This document shows, one piece after another, positions 37,742 to 49,173 of a stretch of DNA of 49,173 nucleotides. This DNA is from Monosiga brevicollis MX1 (Eukaryota > Opisthokonta > Choanoflagellata > Craspedida > Salpingoecidae). Below the pieces are notes generated by a model. The model worked only from the letters and a program-made list of their open reading frames with translations. It was not told the DNA's origin and searched no databases. Position 1 is the stretch's first letter. Every line of letters begins with the position of its first letter. Location of the stretch: contig NW_001865075.1 in NCBI RefSeq assembly GCF_000002865.3, forward strand, positions 288,259 to 337,431, written 5' to 3'. A program made the translations under genes and the position numbers.

Positions 37742-40651
37742 ATGGCGATGGAGTATGAAAACTACGATGGCAACATCGACTTTTCTCAGGTGCGTGCTTG
37801 GACGCTTGCTTGCCGCCCGTACTTTTCTCTTCCTACCGCCTGCAGAAGCGTCAAACGCCGCGGTGAAATCAGCAGACGCCGACCGACCAACCGGCCGCGC
37901 TGCACGTGGACGTGCTGATCGGTTGGTCGGTTGGGTATCTTCACTTTGTCTCCCTTGCGGGCTCATCAAGTTGCTTTCCTGGAATGCCGTTGCACAGGAA
38001 GCCCCCATGTCCCGTGTACAACTGCATCCGTGCAGTACTTGTGGTCGTACCTTCAATGAAAAAGCCCTTGTGAGCCACCATTGTCATGGCTCACCCTCCC
38101 GTCAGCGATCCGGCTCGGTGCTGAACTTACGATTTCTCAAATCGGTACCTGCTCACGTTTGACAGGGCAAGCATGCTCCCATCTGTTCCAAAACCCATGC
38201 CAATGCCGCACGACGCGGTACTTTTAACAGCACTCGCCAGCGTGTCGAGGTTCGGCATTGGCATATCGTGACTCTTGCTGCTCCCTCCCCTCGTCCACAG
38301 TTTTTTTTTTTTGTTTCGCATCTTCAATTCATAGCCGACTCCCATGATGGCTGTTGCTAGGAGCTGGAGGTCAAACCGGCCGGTACAGGGTTTCAAGCCA
38401 GCGCAACTACCCGACCTGCCAGGTTCGTCTCTTTTGCAGCCTTCACCGCCAACTTCAACGTCATCCCTCGCTCACAAACCGTGCCTCATTCTGCCTTCCA
38501 ATTTTGCTTGAATATCATACCTGCTAGAACAACACGTACCGTCGCCAAACCCACACGTGCCAAAACCGCGGACACGCGTCCCCCCCCTGAACGCGCCAGC
38601 GTTGCTCCTGCCACCTCAAACAAGCCTGCCACAACAAGCAAAGTACGCCCAGCCTCAGCCCAACCGCCCATGCGGGTCTCGAGCTTCAACCCAGGTGTAG
38701 TCCCTAACGCCATCATCTTGTCAACAGCAGGGCGACTGGCGCAGTAAACGTGAGCAGTTTTTGGCCAACCTTCGTGCTGCTCGCCAGGTGACGGCGGTAA
38801 GTCCCGGTCCACCTCATCGTCACCCTACTCCACGCTGGACCAATACCTCATCTTCCGCCCATGTATGGCCTCGCGCCATCCTTCCTCGATTGCACGGTGC
38901 AGCATCTCAAAGCCGGAGGCGATATTCGTGATCTTCCTCCACCCACAGTCGATGAACACCCCGAATATGTCAGCTGCCCTACATGCAACCGTCGTTTCAA
39001 TGAGGATGCTGCCAAGCGCCACATCAAGTTTTGTGCCGAGCAGGTCGGTCATGCTTACAATTGTCCCCATGCCGGTTCCACGCTCAAAAATGGCTCGCAT
39101 CACACCGTTTTCAACAAGATTGTCTGTCACCCTGTCATGGACTTCTCGCCTCGCCTTTCTCAACACTGCCTCTCATCTTGGTCCCTTCGTCTTATTGGAA
39201 TTCTTTCGATGCATAGGCCAAGCGTGCGTCGATAAAGCGGAACGGTTCCACCAAAGGAGGAGCCAAGGCAGAGGCAGTGCGCCGCCGAACCGCTTACAAA
39301 CCCCCTTGTTCGTCCCTCGCAGCTGCCTTTTGCTCATGCATGCCCCAGGGGCGTAAACACATCCATCGGATTCTGACTGCGGTGATTTTCCACCTTATAG
39401 TGCCCGGTGCCAAGAGTTCCAGCTCCAGTGTTCAGCCCTCCCCAGCACACCAACGGTATGTTGAGTCTGACCTGTGACTCTTCCCCTTGGCTAATTTTTT
39501 TGTTTTCCTTTCAGCATCCTCATTCAGAAGATACTTTTCGCGCTGCCGTCTCTAGAGCTTATGGTGACCAGCAGGCCCCTTCCATCAATGGTCAAAGGTA
39601 TGACTCCGAACCCACACCCGAGCGAACATCAAAACCTCAACCTCCATCCTCGGCTGCTCCCCGGTTCGTTTTATCCTCCCCTCCCCCGCCCCCTCCTCCC
39701 CCCATCGCTCCATTTGTGGAACCGCTCCCCCAAGTCTGACGGATGATTCATGCCTGTTTCGGTATACATCGATGCTCTTCATGTTTTCCATCATTATGAC
39801 AGACGACGGGGCGTGCCTGCGGACAGTGGCGCACGTGCAAGCACGGTGCGCCGAACAAATGGCACAGCCAATACCGCTTCTCGTCATGCGGTGGAGGCCC
39901 CTTACGCTACAACGTACGGGTTTGGGTGACCAGGACCTGCAGGGTGCGCCCTCATCTCCGTGCGCATTCGTTGTACCAGCTCACATGTCCTGCTTGCTGC
40001 GTGTGTTTCAGGGTGGAAAGCTGCTCTGAGCAGGAGACGCCTTCTCCCTCGCCTCCCTTACATCTTGATCTTGAGGCCACGCTGACCAACGGCCATGGTC
40101 ACAGGTTGGCCCGCCTGCGCCTGATTCCAACAGCCGCTTTCAACGCACACACTCCAAGCGCACGCCCATCACTCTCGACTGGCTTCTGATTGGCTCGCAG
40201 CTTGGCATACCCTTTTGACAAGAGCCGGCCTGAACTTGACCACATCATGATGAAATCCTACAAGGACCGCAGTAATCGTGGCGGCAGTGCCTCTAGTATG
40301 GGCTCGCGATCTTCAATGCGGTGCGCAGGAATTGGATGCCCCTCGTTCGCTTGGACCACAGATCACGGTTTTTGATCATGTCAAAGCTCATGTGCAATGT
40401 GTTTGGCTGTACCCCACCTTTAGCTTGGGGTCCGCTACACGCCCCAAATTTTGTTGTGCATGCGGTGAAAACCTCATGAGTGGCATCAAGCGCTTCTGCA
40501 GTACGTTTTGCATCCTGCATGGTTCTGCATCTGCTTCGCAAGCGCCTTTCCCCTTGTCCTCTCATGACCTCCCTACTTTGCAGCCGAGTGCGGCGAGCGT
40601 TTTGAGTCCGATCGGCTCAAGTTCTGCGGACAATGCGGAACTCGTCGATGA
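37742..40651 (+). CDS. ZC2HC1 (FAM164)-type C2HC zinc-finger protein
   Basis: Exons: 37742-37789, 37998-38069, 38166-38249, 38361-38422, 38528-38696, 38731-38787, 38903-39043, 39217-39307, 39401 to about 39455, 39515-39597, 39803-39925, 40012-40104, 40201-40320, 40424-40500 and 40584-40651, about 440 residues. Two C2HC fingers show the family signature. The first is CSTCGRTF with KHAPIC completed in the next exon. The second is CPTCNRRFNEDAAKRHIKFC. Between them lie GDWRSKREQFLANLRAARQ and LPPPTVDEHPEYVS, as in animal ZC2HC1A between its fingers. A low-complexity Ser/Pro/Arg region follows. The C-terminus is the zinc-ribbon-like KFCCACGENLMSGIKRFC then ECGERFESDRLKFCGQCG. The family's function is poorly known; relatives are found with ciliary proteins. 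The joint between the exons at 39401 and 39515 is out of phase by one base as written, so one boundary there is wrong. Confidence 0.85.
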
Positions 40652-41243
40652 AATACAACTGGTCGTTTGAAGGGCTGGGCCTTGCCGCAACAACTGGCCG
40701 AGCTGGACAACGTGCCATGTTGATCTTCAAAGTTTCTTTACCCCTGATGCTGCCTTCTCAGAGCATGGACGGAGCTTTACTGACCAGCTTGGCACGATAT
40801 GCAAGGTGCCATCAGCAAGTATTGATTCTTTCATGACGCTTGCCTCCCTACCTCGTTCTGGGATGGAACGACTCCTTCCCTCTGCTTTTTTTTTCTTTTG
40901 ATGTTTTTTTGGGGGGTTTTTTTTTTCTGTCGTTGTTTTTGCTTCTTCTATGCTCTTTTTAGATGACTAAGATAAGCTTTTGAGCTTTGCCTTCGAGTTG
41001 GGCTTTGATTCCTTCTCGCAAATATGATTGCAATCTTGACATGCAAGGCCCAGAAATCTGTGGCACTGGTTCATTCATGTGTCAGATGAGTAGTCCAAAG
41101 TTTCCACAAATGTTGTGATGTTGACGTATGAGACAAAAGCAAGATCAATTAACACGCTTCAAATGGGGAGGTCGTAGTGGTACTTTCAAGAACAAAAACC
41201 AAAGATCAAGCTGACCGGCATGGGTAGCGCAATGCGCAGTATG
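40652..41243. other. Convergent intergenic spacer
   Basis: T-rich runs (about 40889-40927) follow the ZC2HC1-type stop, and an AT-rich stretch contains GACTAAGATAAG (about 40964). No gene is seen. Confidence 0.6.
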
Positions 41244-44200
41244 CTATGCACCCACGGCATTGAGCACACGTTCCGCAACATTAGCGACCGCACCCACGCC
41301 GTCGATGTGAACCCAAGGCGCACTTGTGGGTGGGGGTGGCAAGGTGAGTTTCTCAAACTTGCTAGCGTTCATATCGCTGGCATCTCGTCCAGAATCTCGA
41401 AGCCGAATTCTTTCGAGCAGGGTTGCGCGCGGTACATCGAGCCAGATACCTATGCAGCACGGTCAAAGCATCATGCCACTTTTGGATGAGCCAAAAGCAC
41501 GTCCGCAGTCGTCAAGCCTGTGGCGCAGCCAGCTTGATGTATTTAGTCGAGCTTTAGAAACTTGCATTGCCTTTGAGCATCACTTACACTTGACAGGCGC
41601 ACCACGCAAGTCATTGATAAACTCGCGTTGCCACGTATCCTGAAACGTAGCGTCCAACACGACACCGCAGCCAACAGCAATCAAGTTATTGGCCAATTCA
41701 ACCAGGGCGGCATAGCACTGCCGTCTCGCTGACTCGACATAGTGAGCATCAGAAAGGCGAGTCTCTGACGAGACACCCAGCATCTAATAAAGCAAGGGGT
41801 ATGGGTCGGACATTGTCAAAGTCTGGCAAACACTGCCGAGCCTCCATTCATTACCCTTACCCGCTTTCGCACAATGTCACTACGGACGTGAATGGCACCG
41901 ATTCCGCTCCCAATGCTGCCGGCCAACTCTGCCGCAACCGTGGATTTGCCTACAACAGCGTTTGTCCACCAAAGCCCATTGAGCCTATGCGCCACCAATG
42001 GGCGGCCCTAGCTCAAGGTATGCTCACCAGAGCCGCTGTTGCCAGCAATCACGACAATCACAGGGGGTGGTGCCGCTAGCAAGCTTAGTGCAAGCTCAGT
42101 GTAGATTTGAGCTTCTGCCTGCAAACACAGAGCATCATGGGTAGTGTGCCATATGCACGCCTGTCAAGGCCATCCATTTACACCAACTTGCACCTTGCAA
42201 GTAGCAAGAGCAGAGGCCGACAATCACATACTGATGGCTTGTGGTGATCGCCTGGCGGAAGCGCCGGTGCGGATGCACAGGCCACCTACTTGCCAGCACC
42301 ACACAAGCACAAAGTGTGCACCTTGAGTTTTTTTTTTTTGCCATTTTGTCCAATGATAACCACCTTTGACCTCGAGACCCTACCTTTGCACGAATGGTTG
42401 CTCGCGTACTGGTATACAGGCGCAGTAGATGCACGTCTTCATAATCACCCGTCTCAGCCAAATAGCTGTCAAAAAGCGCTGAAAGTCAGTTGTTGGCACG
42501 CAGTGGGACGCAAAGTTTCCTCAGCGTGGGTGACGGGCAACACACCGATTCAAGCAGCGGTTGGCCAATTTATTGAGGCCAAGATGCTGCAGATCCATCA
42601 GAAGGAAGGCCAGGTCATAGAGCACGTCGATTCGAGTCAGGTCGTCGTTGAAGCTGATGCAGTCAAACAAGTATACTTCGTCTATATCAGTGGAAGGCCG
42701 TTGGGGACGTGGCCCATATGAAACAAAGAAGTGAGAGAACGACTCAAAATAGAGACGCCCTTTGAGTGGCGTGCTTCCGATGGGCATCGCCGCACATCTT
42801 GAAGCCCACCACGTCCGTACCATGAAGAATCACAATGTTGCGCGTGTGCAAGTCGCCATGGCAACACCGAACGTGGCCCTCCACCTGCCGGCGCTGTAGG
42901 CTGGGGCGAGCGGCGTCCAGCGCAATAGCTTGCTGCTGTGCCAAGCGTTGAACGCAGTCGAGGGAAACCAATCCTTCCTGAAAGGAACGTAACGTGGGTG
43001 CGATGAACGTGCGCTGTTGCACGACTGGCATGGGGCCAAGGATAGCCGAGTGAACGTGGTGCAACCTCAGCAAAGTGTAGGAGTTCCTGTGTGTTGTCGG
43101 TGACAATCCAGTCCATTTGCTTGACGTAGTCTTCGTCGCGAATCAGCTCACACTGGGCATGAATACGCACCAGCGCGTCAGTCAACTGTGTGCATAGCGG
43201 TGGTGGTGGTGAGGGAGGGGTGGGGGGAGCGAAGCAGACAAAATGTAAGAGCAACAACAAAGGGCAGCTAAGGACGGAGGGGGAAAGGTTTGTGTATGGA
43301 GGACGGAGGCACCCGAAAACAGTTTTTGCTTCTAGTTTTCCCATCCTGACTTGTGCCTCAGCAGCCTGACCATATCTAGGTGTTTGGGCTGGAGTTGGCC
43401 TCGAGCAGCGATGGCGCTCATGAGGGCATCCTGGGGAAATTGGTGCATGACGACCAAGTACTCTGCATTCTCGCCCGACGACTGTAGATTGGCAGTGTCT
43501 TGGGAATTTGCATCATCAGACGGCTCTGCAACCCAAGGAAGGGACACAAAAATGAGCTGCATTGCGGGTAAGGGCTGTAGGCACAGGCAAAGCGGTCATC
43601 GAATAAATCTCGTACCGTTGGTAGTCAAGATCATGATCGGGGGCGTGAATTGACCTGTGGCTTGACCGTTTGCGTCCACTTGAATGCTTGTGCGAGCCAA
43701 ACCTCGATAGAGCTCTGGGGTATATTGATGATTTCGAACGTACTGCAGTATTACGGTGAGGCGGAAATGCAAACAGCATGATCGGCAGAGTCGCTTGATG
43801 GAGGTACGAACCTCGATCTGCGTGGTGGAGCGTCGCCGCTCAAGCGTGCCCAGGTTCATAAACGGGAAGAAAATGGCCTTTTGCAGCTGTGTATCCCAGC
43901 ACACCAGCCCATGATGCGCACAGTTTGAACAAATGCCCCGCCATCAAGAAGCACAACTGCACGTGGGGCGACGGGCGAAGGGCATTTGCGAGGGATGTCC
44001 TGGGGTAAGCTGAACTGGGTCGTATTACTGAACGTACCTTGAGGGCAATGGTATCACCCAAGAGAAAGACATGGGCGCAGTGGGTCTCAATGTGAGTAAT
44101 TTTGAAATCAGTCCGATCCTTGAGGCTAAATTGATCGTTTCCAAGTCCACGTGCACAAAAATTAACCAGCGGCGATGGCACAGGCCAGTGTGGTGAAAGC

Positions 44201-44529
44201 GACGGGGGCAGTGAGGGATCTTACGGATCACCGAGCTCTGTCAGCAGGCTCTTGTAGACGGAGGGCTGCTGCAAGTAGGCAACCAGCTGAAAAGAAAAGA
44301 AAAGGCAGGGGATGGCCCAGCTTGCATGAGTCGGCGCTGAGCTGCATGTAAATCTGGCTCAACCAACTACCAGTCTTGAGCCCTGGCTAGATGCAAGCTC
44401 GGATGTCAGGTGGGCATCCACACATCTTCAAATCCCATCCGAGTTCAGGTCCAAGTAGTTCCTGCAAAGCCCTCATACCTGGGCTTGGATCGCCTGCTGT
44501 TCGGGCAGACCCCAAGTCGACGCCGGCAT
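41244..44529 (-). CDS. Bifunctional aminoglycoside-phosphotransferase-like / P-loop ATPase protein of bacterial type
   Basis: Fifteen exons in transcript order: 44529-44479, 44286-44225, 44125-44038, 43886-43812, 43742-43616, 43525-43371, 43185-43066, 43013-42821, 42681-42546, 42465-42384, 42285-42232, 42118-42028, 41949-41861, 41783-41588 and 41449-41244. In phase they give 574 residues. The N-terminal half is an APH/choline-kinase-like fold: ITHIETHCAHVFLLGDTIAL, FPFMNLGTLERRR, catalytic CHGDLHTRNIVIL, and FDCISFNDDLTRIDVLYDLA in place of the metal-binding D-x-D segment. The C-terminal half is a zeta-toxin/APS-kinase-like P-loop domain: Walker A AGNSGSGKST, HVRSDIVRKR, VVLDATFQD and WLDVPRATLLERIRLRD. 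This exact fusion is a known bacterial protein of unknown substrate, common in proteobacteria. Both halves keep their catalytic residues. A bacterial origin followed by intron gain is the likely history (inference). The substrate is not predictable. Confidence 0.9.
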
Positions 44530-45146
44530 GGCGCATGGGCAGTTTCGGCACACTGTGCAAGCGCGATGTCTGCCGAGTGGAAATGGCAGATTGCACGACA
44601 CTTTGGCCTCAAACCCGAGACAAGCTATTGCTATTAAAGCCAATTCACGTGAGTCCCCTCCCCGCCCCGAGTTGCATTTGCCGTCCAGCGCGTGACACCA
44701 TCGATGGCGACGCCACTGACATCAAACATCCGCACGGACAAGCAGCAGAAAAAAGACAAAATTGAATGCTATTTCTCTCTCTGTGCCTACTTCTCTCACT
44801 CTCTCTCACTGACACAGACAGGGACGCTCCATTCATTTTACTTTATGATAACACTGCACTGTATTGCTGGAAGACGCATTACCATTGCTGCTACAGGACC
44901 CTCGGGGAAGATGTGCGCATAGCGTCTGCGACCGCCGGGGACCTGGTTGACCACTACGTGATGATGATGATTACACAGAGACACCAGCAGCAAGATTGAT
45001 TGGCAAGCAAGCAAGAAGATGATGCCAGATAATGGAATATTACCACGCGTAGGAGAAAGAAGCACATCAGGATCGCACTCAAGCTTGAGCCGTCACTTGG
45101 CTAGAATCGGTAAGAGAGAGCACAGCAGGAAGAGAGATAGATAGAG

Positions 45147-45187
<41 letters not shown>

Positions 45188-46086
45188 GAGTGAGAGAGAA
45201 TGAATTGGTTGAGAAAGAGAGAAATAAAGAGCAAAGACACAAAGGAAAAGCACGACTACCACATGTAACAACAACAGGGAAACAAAAGGAACAAACACCA
45301 CTGAAAAGCAACAACCAACGACAACACTGAAAAACAACAGCAGAACACCAATACCCACCAAGAAGGGAGTCCACCCCTAAGGGTGACTCATGGTTCTCAT
45401 AAATAACGGTAATTTACTGGCTGAAAGGACTCTACACCCAAAGCCCCCGCCCAAAGTGGCGCACCAACATGTCCTTGTTGGCAATGTGCAGGGTCGCCGT
45501 GAGCCGCTCCTTCCAGCGTGCAGCGAGAGAGTGAGAGTGAGAGTGAGAGAGAGAAGTAGTAAACTACCACGTTGTAGTACTACAGACAGCTGAGAGGTAA
45601 CGAGAGAGAAAGGCGGGCATGCATGCACCGATCCGGGTTACCAAATGTAAGAACATCACTGGCTTCGACGTGCACATGTTGGAGCCGCACTTTTCTTCGT
45701 CTCGGGTAAGGCTTGATGGAACCAGGAAGGGCAGCGCCGCACGGTTCTGGGGTGTGTACCGTGCGAAAAGTATCGAAGAGGGGGTAGCTTTGGATGAGCC
45801 CGTGGCATTTAATGGCATTGTAGCTAGCCTCGAGCCTTGCCCCTCTCGTTCTCGAGTGACAAAGGGGTTTTTTTTTTTTTTGCGTGCATGCGTTGAGCTG
45901 TTCACGTGGAGTGCGTGTCAGCACCCGAGTGTTATCCGTGGTCGAAACACACACTCGAGTGGGTGGAGGCTTTGGTCTGGTTCGGCTCATGGATATGTCT
46001 GCCAACGCTTCGTATCTGACCTCCTCCTTCTTAGACGGTTCATTTGCGCACACGCTCTCTTCTTTGATCTTCACCGCACCGCAATC
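44530..46086. other. Divergent intergenic region with GA tract and dispersed repeat
   Basis: It holds a GA-rich tract (about 45112-45199), a 65-base block matching the one at 11321 (45200-45264), an A/C-rich stretch (45265-45355) and a poly-T run (45868-45880). An open + frame at 45619-45860 has some protein-like character but no recognised motif and no splice partners. I do not call it. Confidence 0.55.
45200..45264 (+). repeat. Dispersed repeat, copy 2
   Basis: It shares ATGAATTGGTT, GAGAAAGAG, AAAGAGCAAAG and AAAGGAAAAGCAC, then ACTACCACAT, in the same order as 11321-11375. It has extra bases (GAGAAATA and ACACA) between the shared words. Confidence 0.75.
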
Positions 46087-48324
<2,238 letters not shown>

Positions 48325-48979
48325 ATGTCTTGTTTGGTTGCCATCCCAACCTTTAAAAAACAAATTCTCACTCAAGGAGTGAGGGTCTCGAAATCAAAAG
48401 GTGTTTGCGAAGTGTTGAATCATGACTTGAAGGACTAGGCTGAAACCCATGAGTAACTCGAAAGACAAGGAGACAAGGAGACAAGGAGATACGAATCCCC
48501 AGGGGACGGTGACGTGAGGACTGCGACAATAATGTTAGAGTGTGTACAGGTTCCAGGGAGGTTGGGGGGAAGAATACAATGGGCTCAACCAGCCAAACAT
48601 GCGCTCGTGCCATATGAATCAAAGGGGTAGTGAAGGACATAATATTCGGGAATTTTTGCAAGTCATGCCAACACCGGCAATGTGTCGTCGTCATGCTTTT
48701 AGTGCCACACGTGACAAACAGTTATGTCAGTGGGTCTCTGGGGGTCGTGGTCGGGGGTGCGTAGAAGCAAGCGCGTGCTTTTGACCAGTAGCAAGCACCG
48801 CACTTTGTGCACGAGTGAAAAAACAATGTCACAACCAAAATATGTTCACGAGGATGTATCGTGATACAATTTCAGTCGTTCGAAATGGTATCTTGTTCTT
48901 TCAAGCTCTTCCATGCGTGTGGAGACAAAGAGAGAGACAAAGAGAGAGACAAAGACAGAGAGAGGAGAGAGAGGAGAGA

Positions 48980-49011
<32 letters not shown>

Positions 49012-49173
49012 AGAGAGAAGAGAGAAGAGATAAAAGATTCCGAGAGAGAAGAGAGAAGATTCCGAGAGAGAAGAGAGAGAAGAGAGAGAGAGAAGAGAGA
49101 AGAGAGAAGAGAGAAGAGAGAGAAGAGAGAAGAGAGAGAAGAGAGAAGAGAGAAGAGAGAAGAGAGAAGAGAG
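48325..49173. other. 3' flank ending in GA-rich satellite
   Basis: No gene is seen between 48325 and 48920. From about 48925 to the window end the sequence is a degenerate GA repeat built of GAGAGAAGAGAGAA and GACAAAGAGA units, containing two ATTCCGAGAGAGAAGAGAG copies (about 49035 and 49058). Confidence 0.7.

Overview
The window looks like nuclear DNA of a unicellular relative of animals, most likely a choanoflagellate of the Monosiga type. This is inferred from gene content and architecture, not from a search. The genes are protein-coding and intron-dense, with many short GT-AG introns of roughly 50-300 bases. They include a receptor tyrosine kinase with a non-animal ectodomain, a RIM-binding-protein-like coiled-coil/SH3 protein, a DONSON-like replication protein and a granulin-like/SGNH secreted protein, beside ordinary eukaryotic genes. 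Nothing bacterial in organisation (operons, ribosome binding sites) is present. There is one 334-base assembly gap (24170-24503).

Layout from left to right: LEA-like stress protein (+, 994-2670); PP2A scaffold subunit A (+, 4286-7152); DONSON-like replisome factor (-, 7623-11047); granulin-like/SGNH secreted hydrolase (+, 11786-13808); receptor tyrosine kinase (+, 14634-17912); carnitine palmitoyltransferase 2 (-, 18347-22159); nucleoredoxin/tryparedoxin-like protein with a C-terminal CaaX box (-, 23107-23568); gap; RIM-BP-like protein (+, 24599 to about 32384); unassigned protein of about 184 residues with a possible mitochondrial leader (-, 33109-34435); short RNase T2 (-, 35635-36724); ZC2HC1-type zinc-finger protein (+, 37742-40651); bacterial-type bifunctional phosphotransferase/P-loop ATPase (-, 41244-44529); adenosine kinase (+, 46087-48324).

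I built the gene models by hand, choosing donors and acceptors so that reading phase was kept and the protein matched remembered family motifs. Most models close exactly in phase and reach the family's normal length (PP2A-A 581 aa, CPT2 660 aa, ADK 341 aa), which supports the splice sites. The weakest parts are the 3' ends of the RIM-BP-like and ZC2HC1 genes, some DONSON exons, and the 184-residue gene.

The genes do not form one pathway. They are housekeeping, metabolic, signalling and secreted functions arranged as independent units, often in convergent or divergent pairs. Spaces between genes and several introns are packed with GA/CT, CA/GT and hexanucleotide tandem repeats and some AT-rich islands. 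The most interesting items are the intron-rich bacterial-type phosphotransferase/ATPase (horizontal transfer candidate), the RIM-BP-like protein, the kinase ectodomain, the prenylation motif on a redoxin, the SGNH enzyme with an altered active-site block, a GC-AG intron in CPT2, and a dispersed repeat present near both ends of the window.
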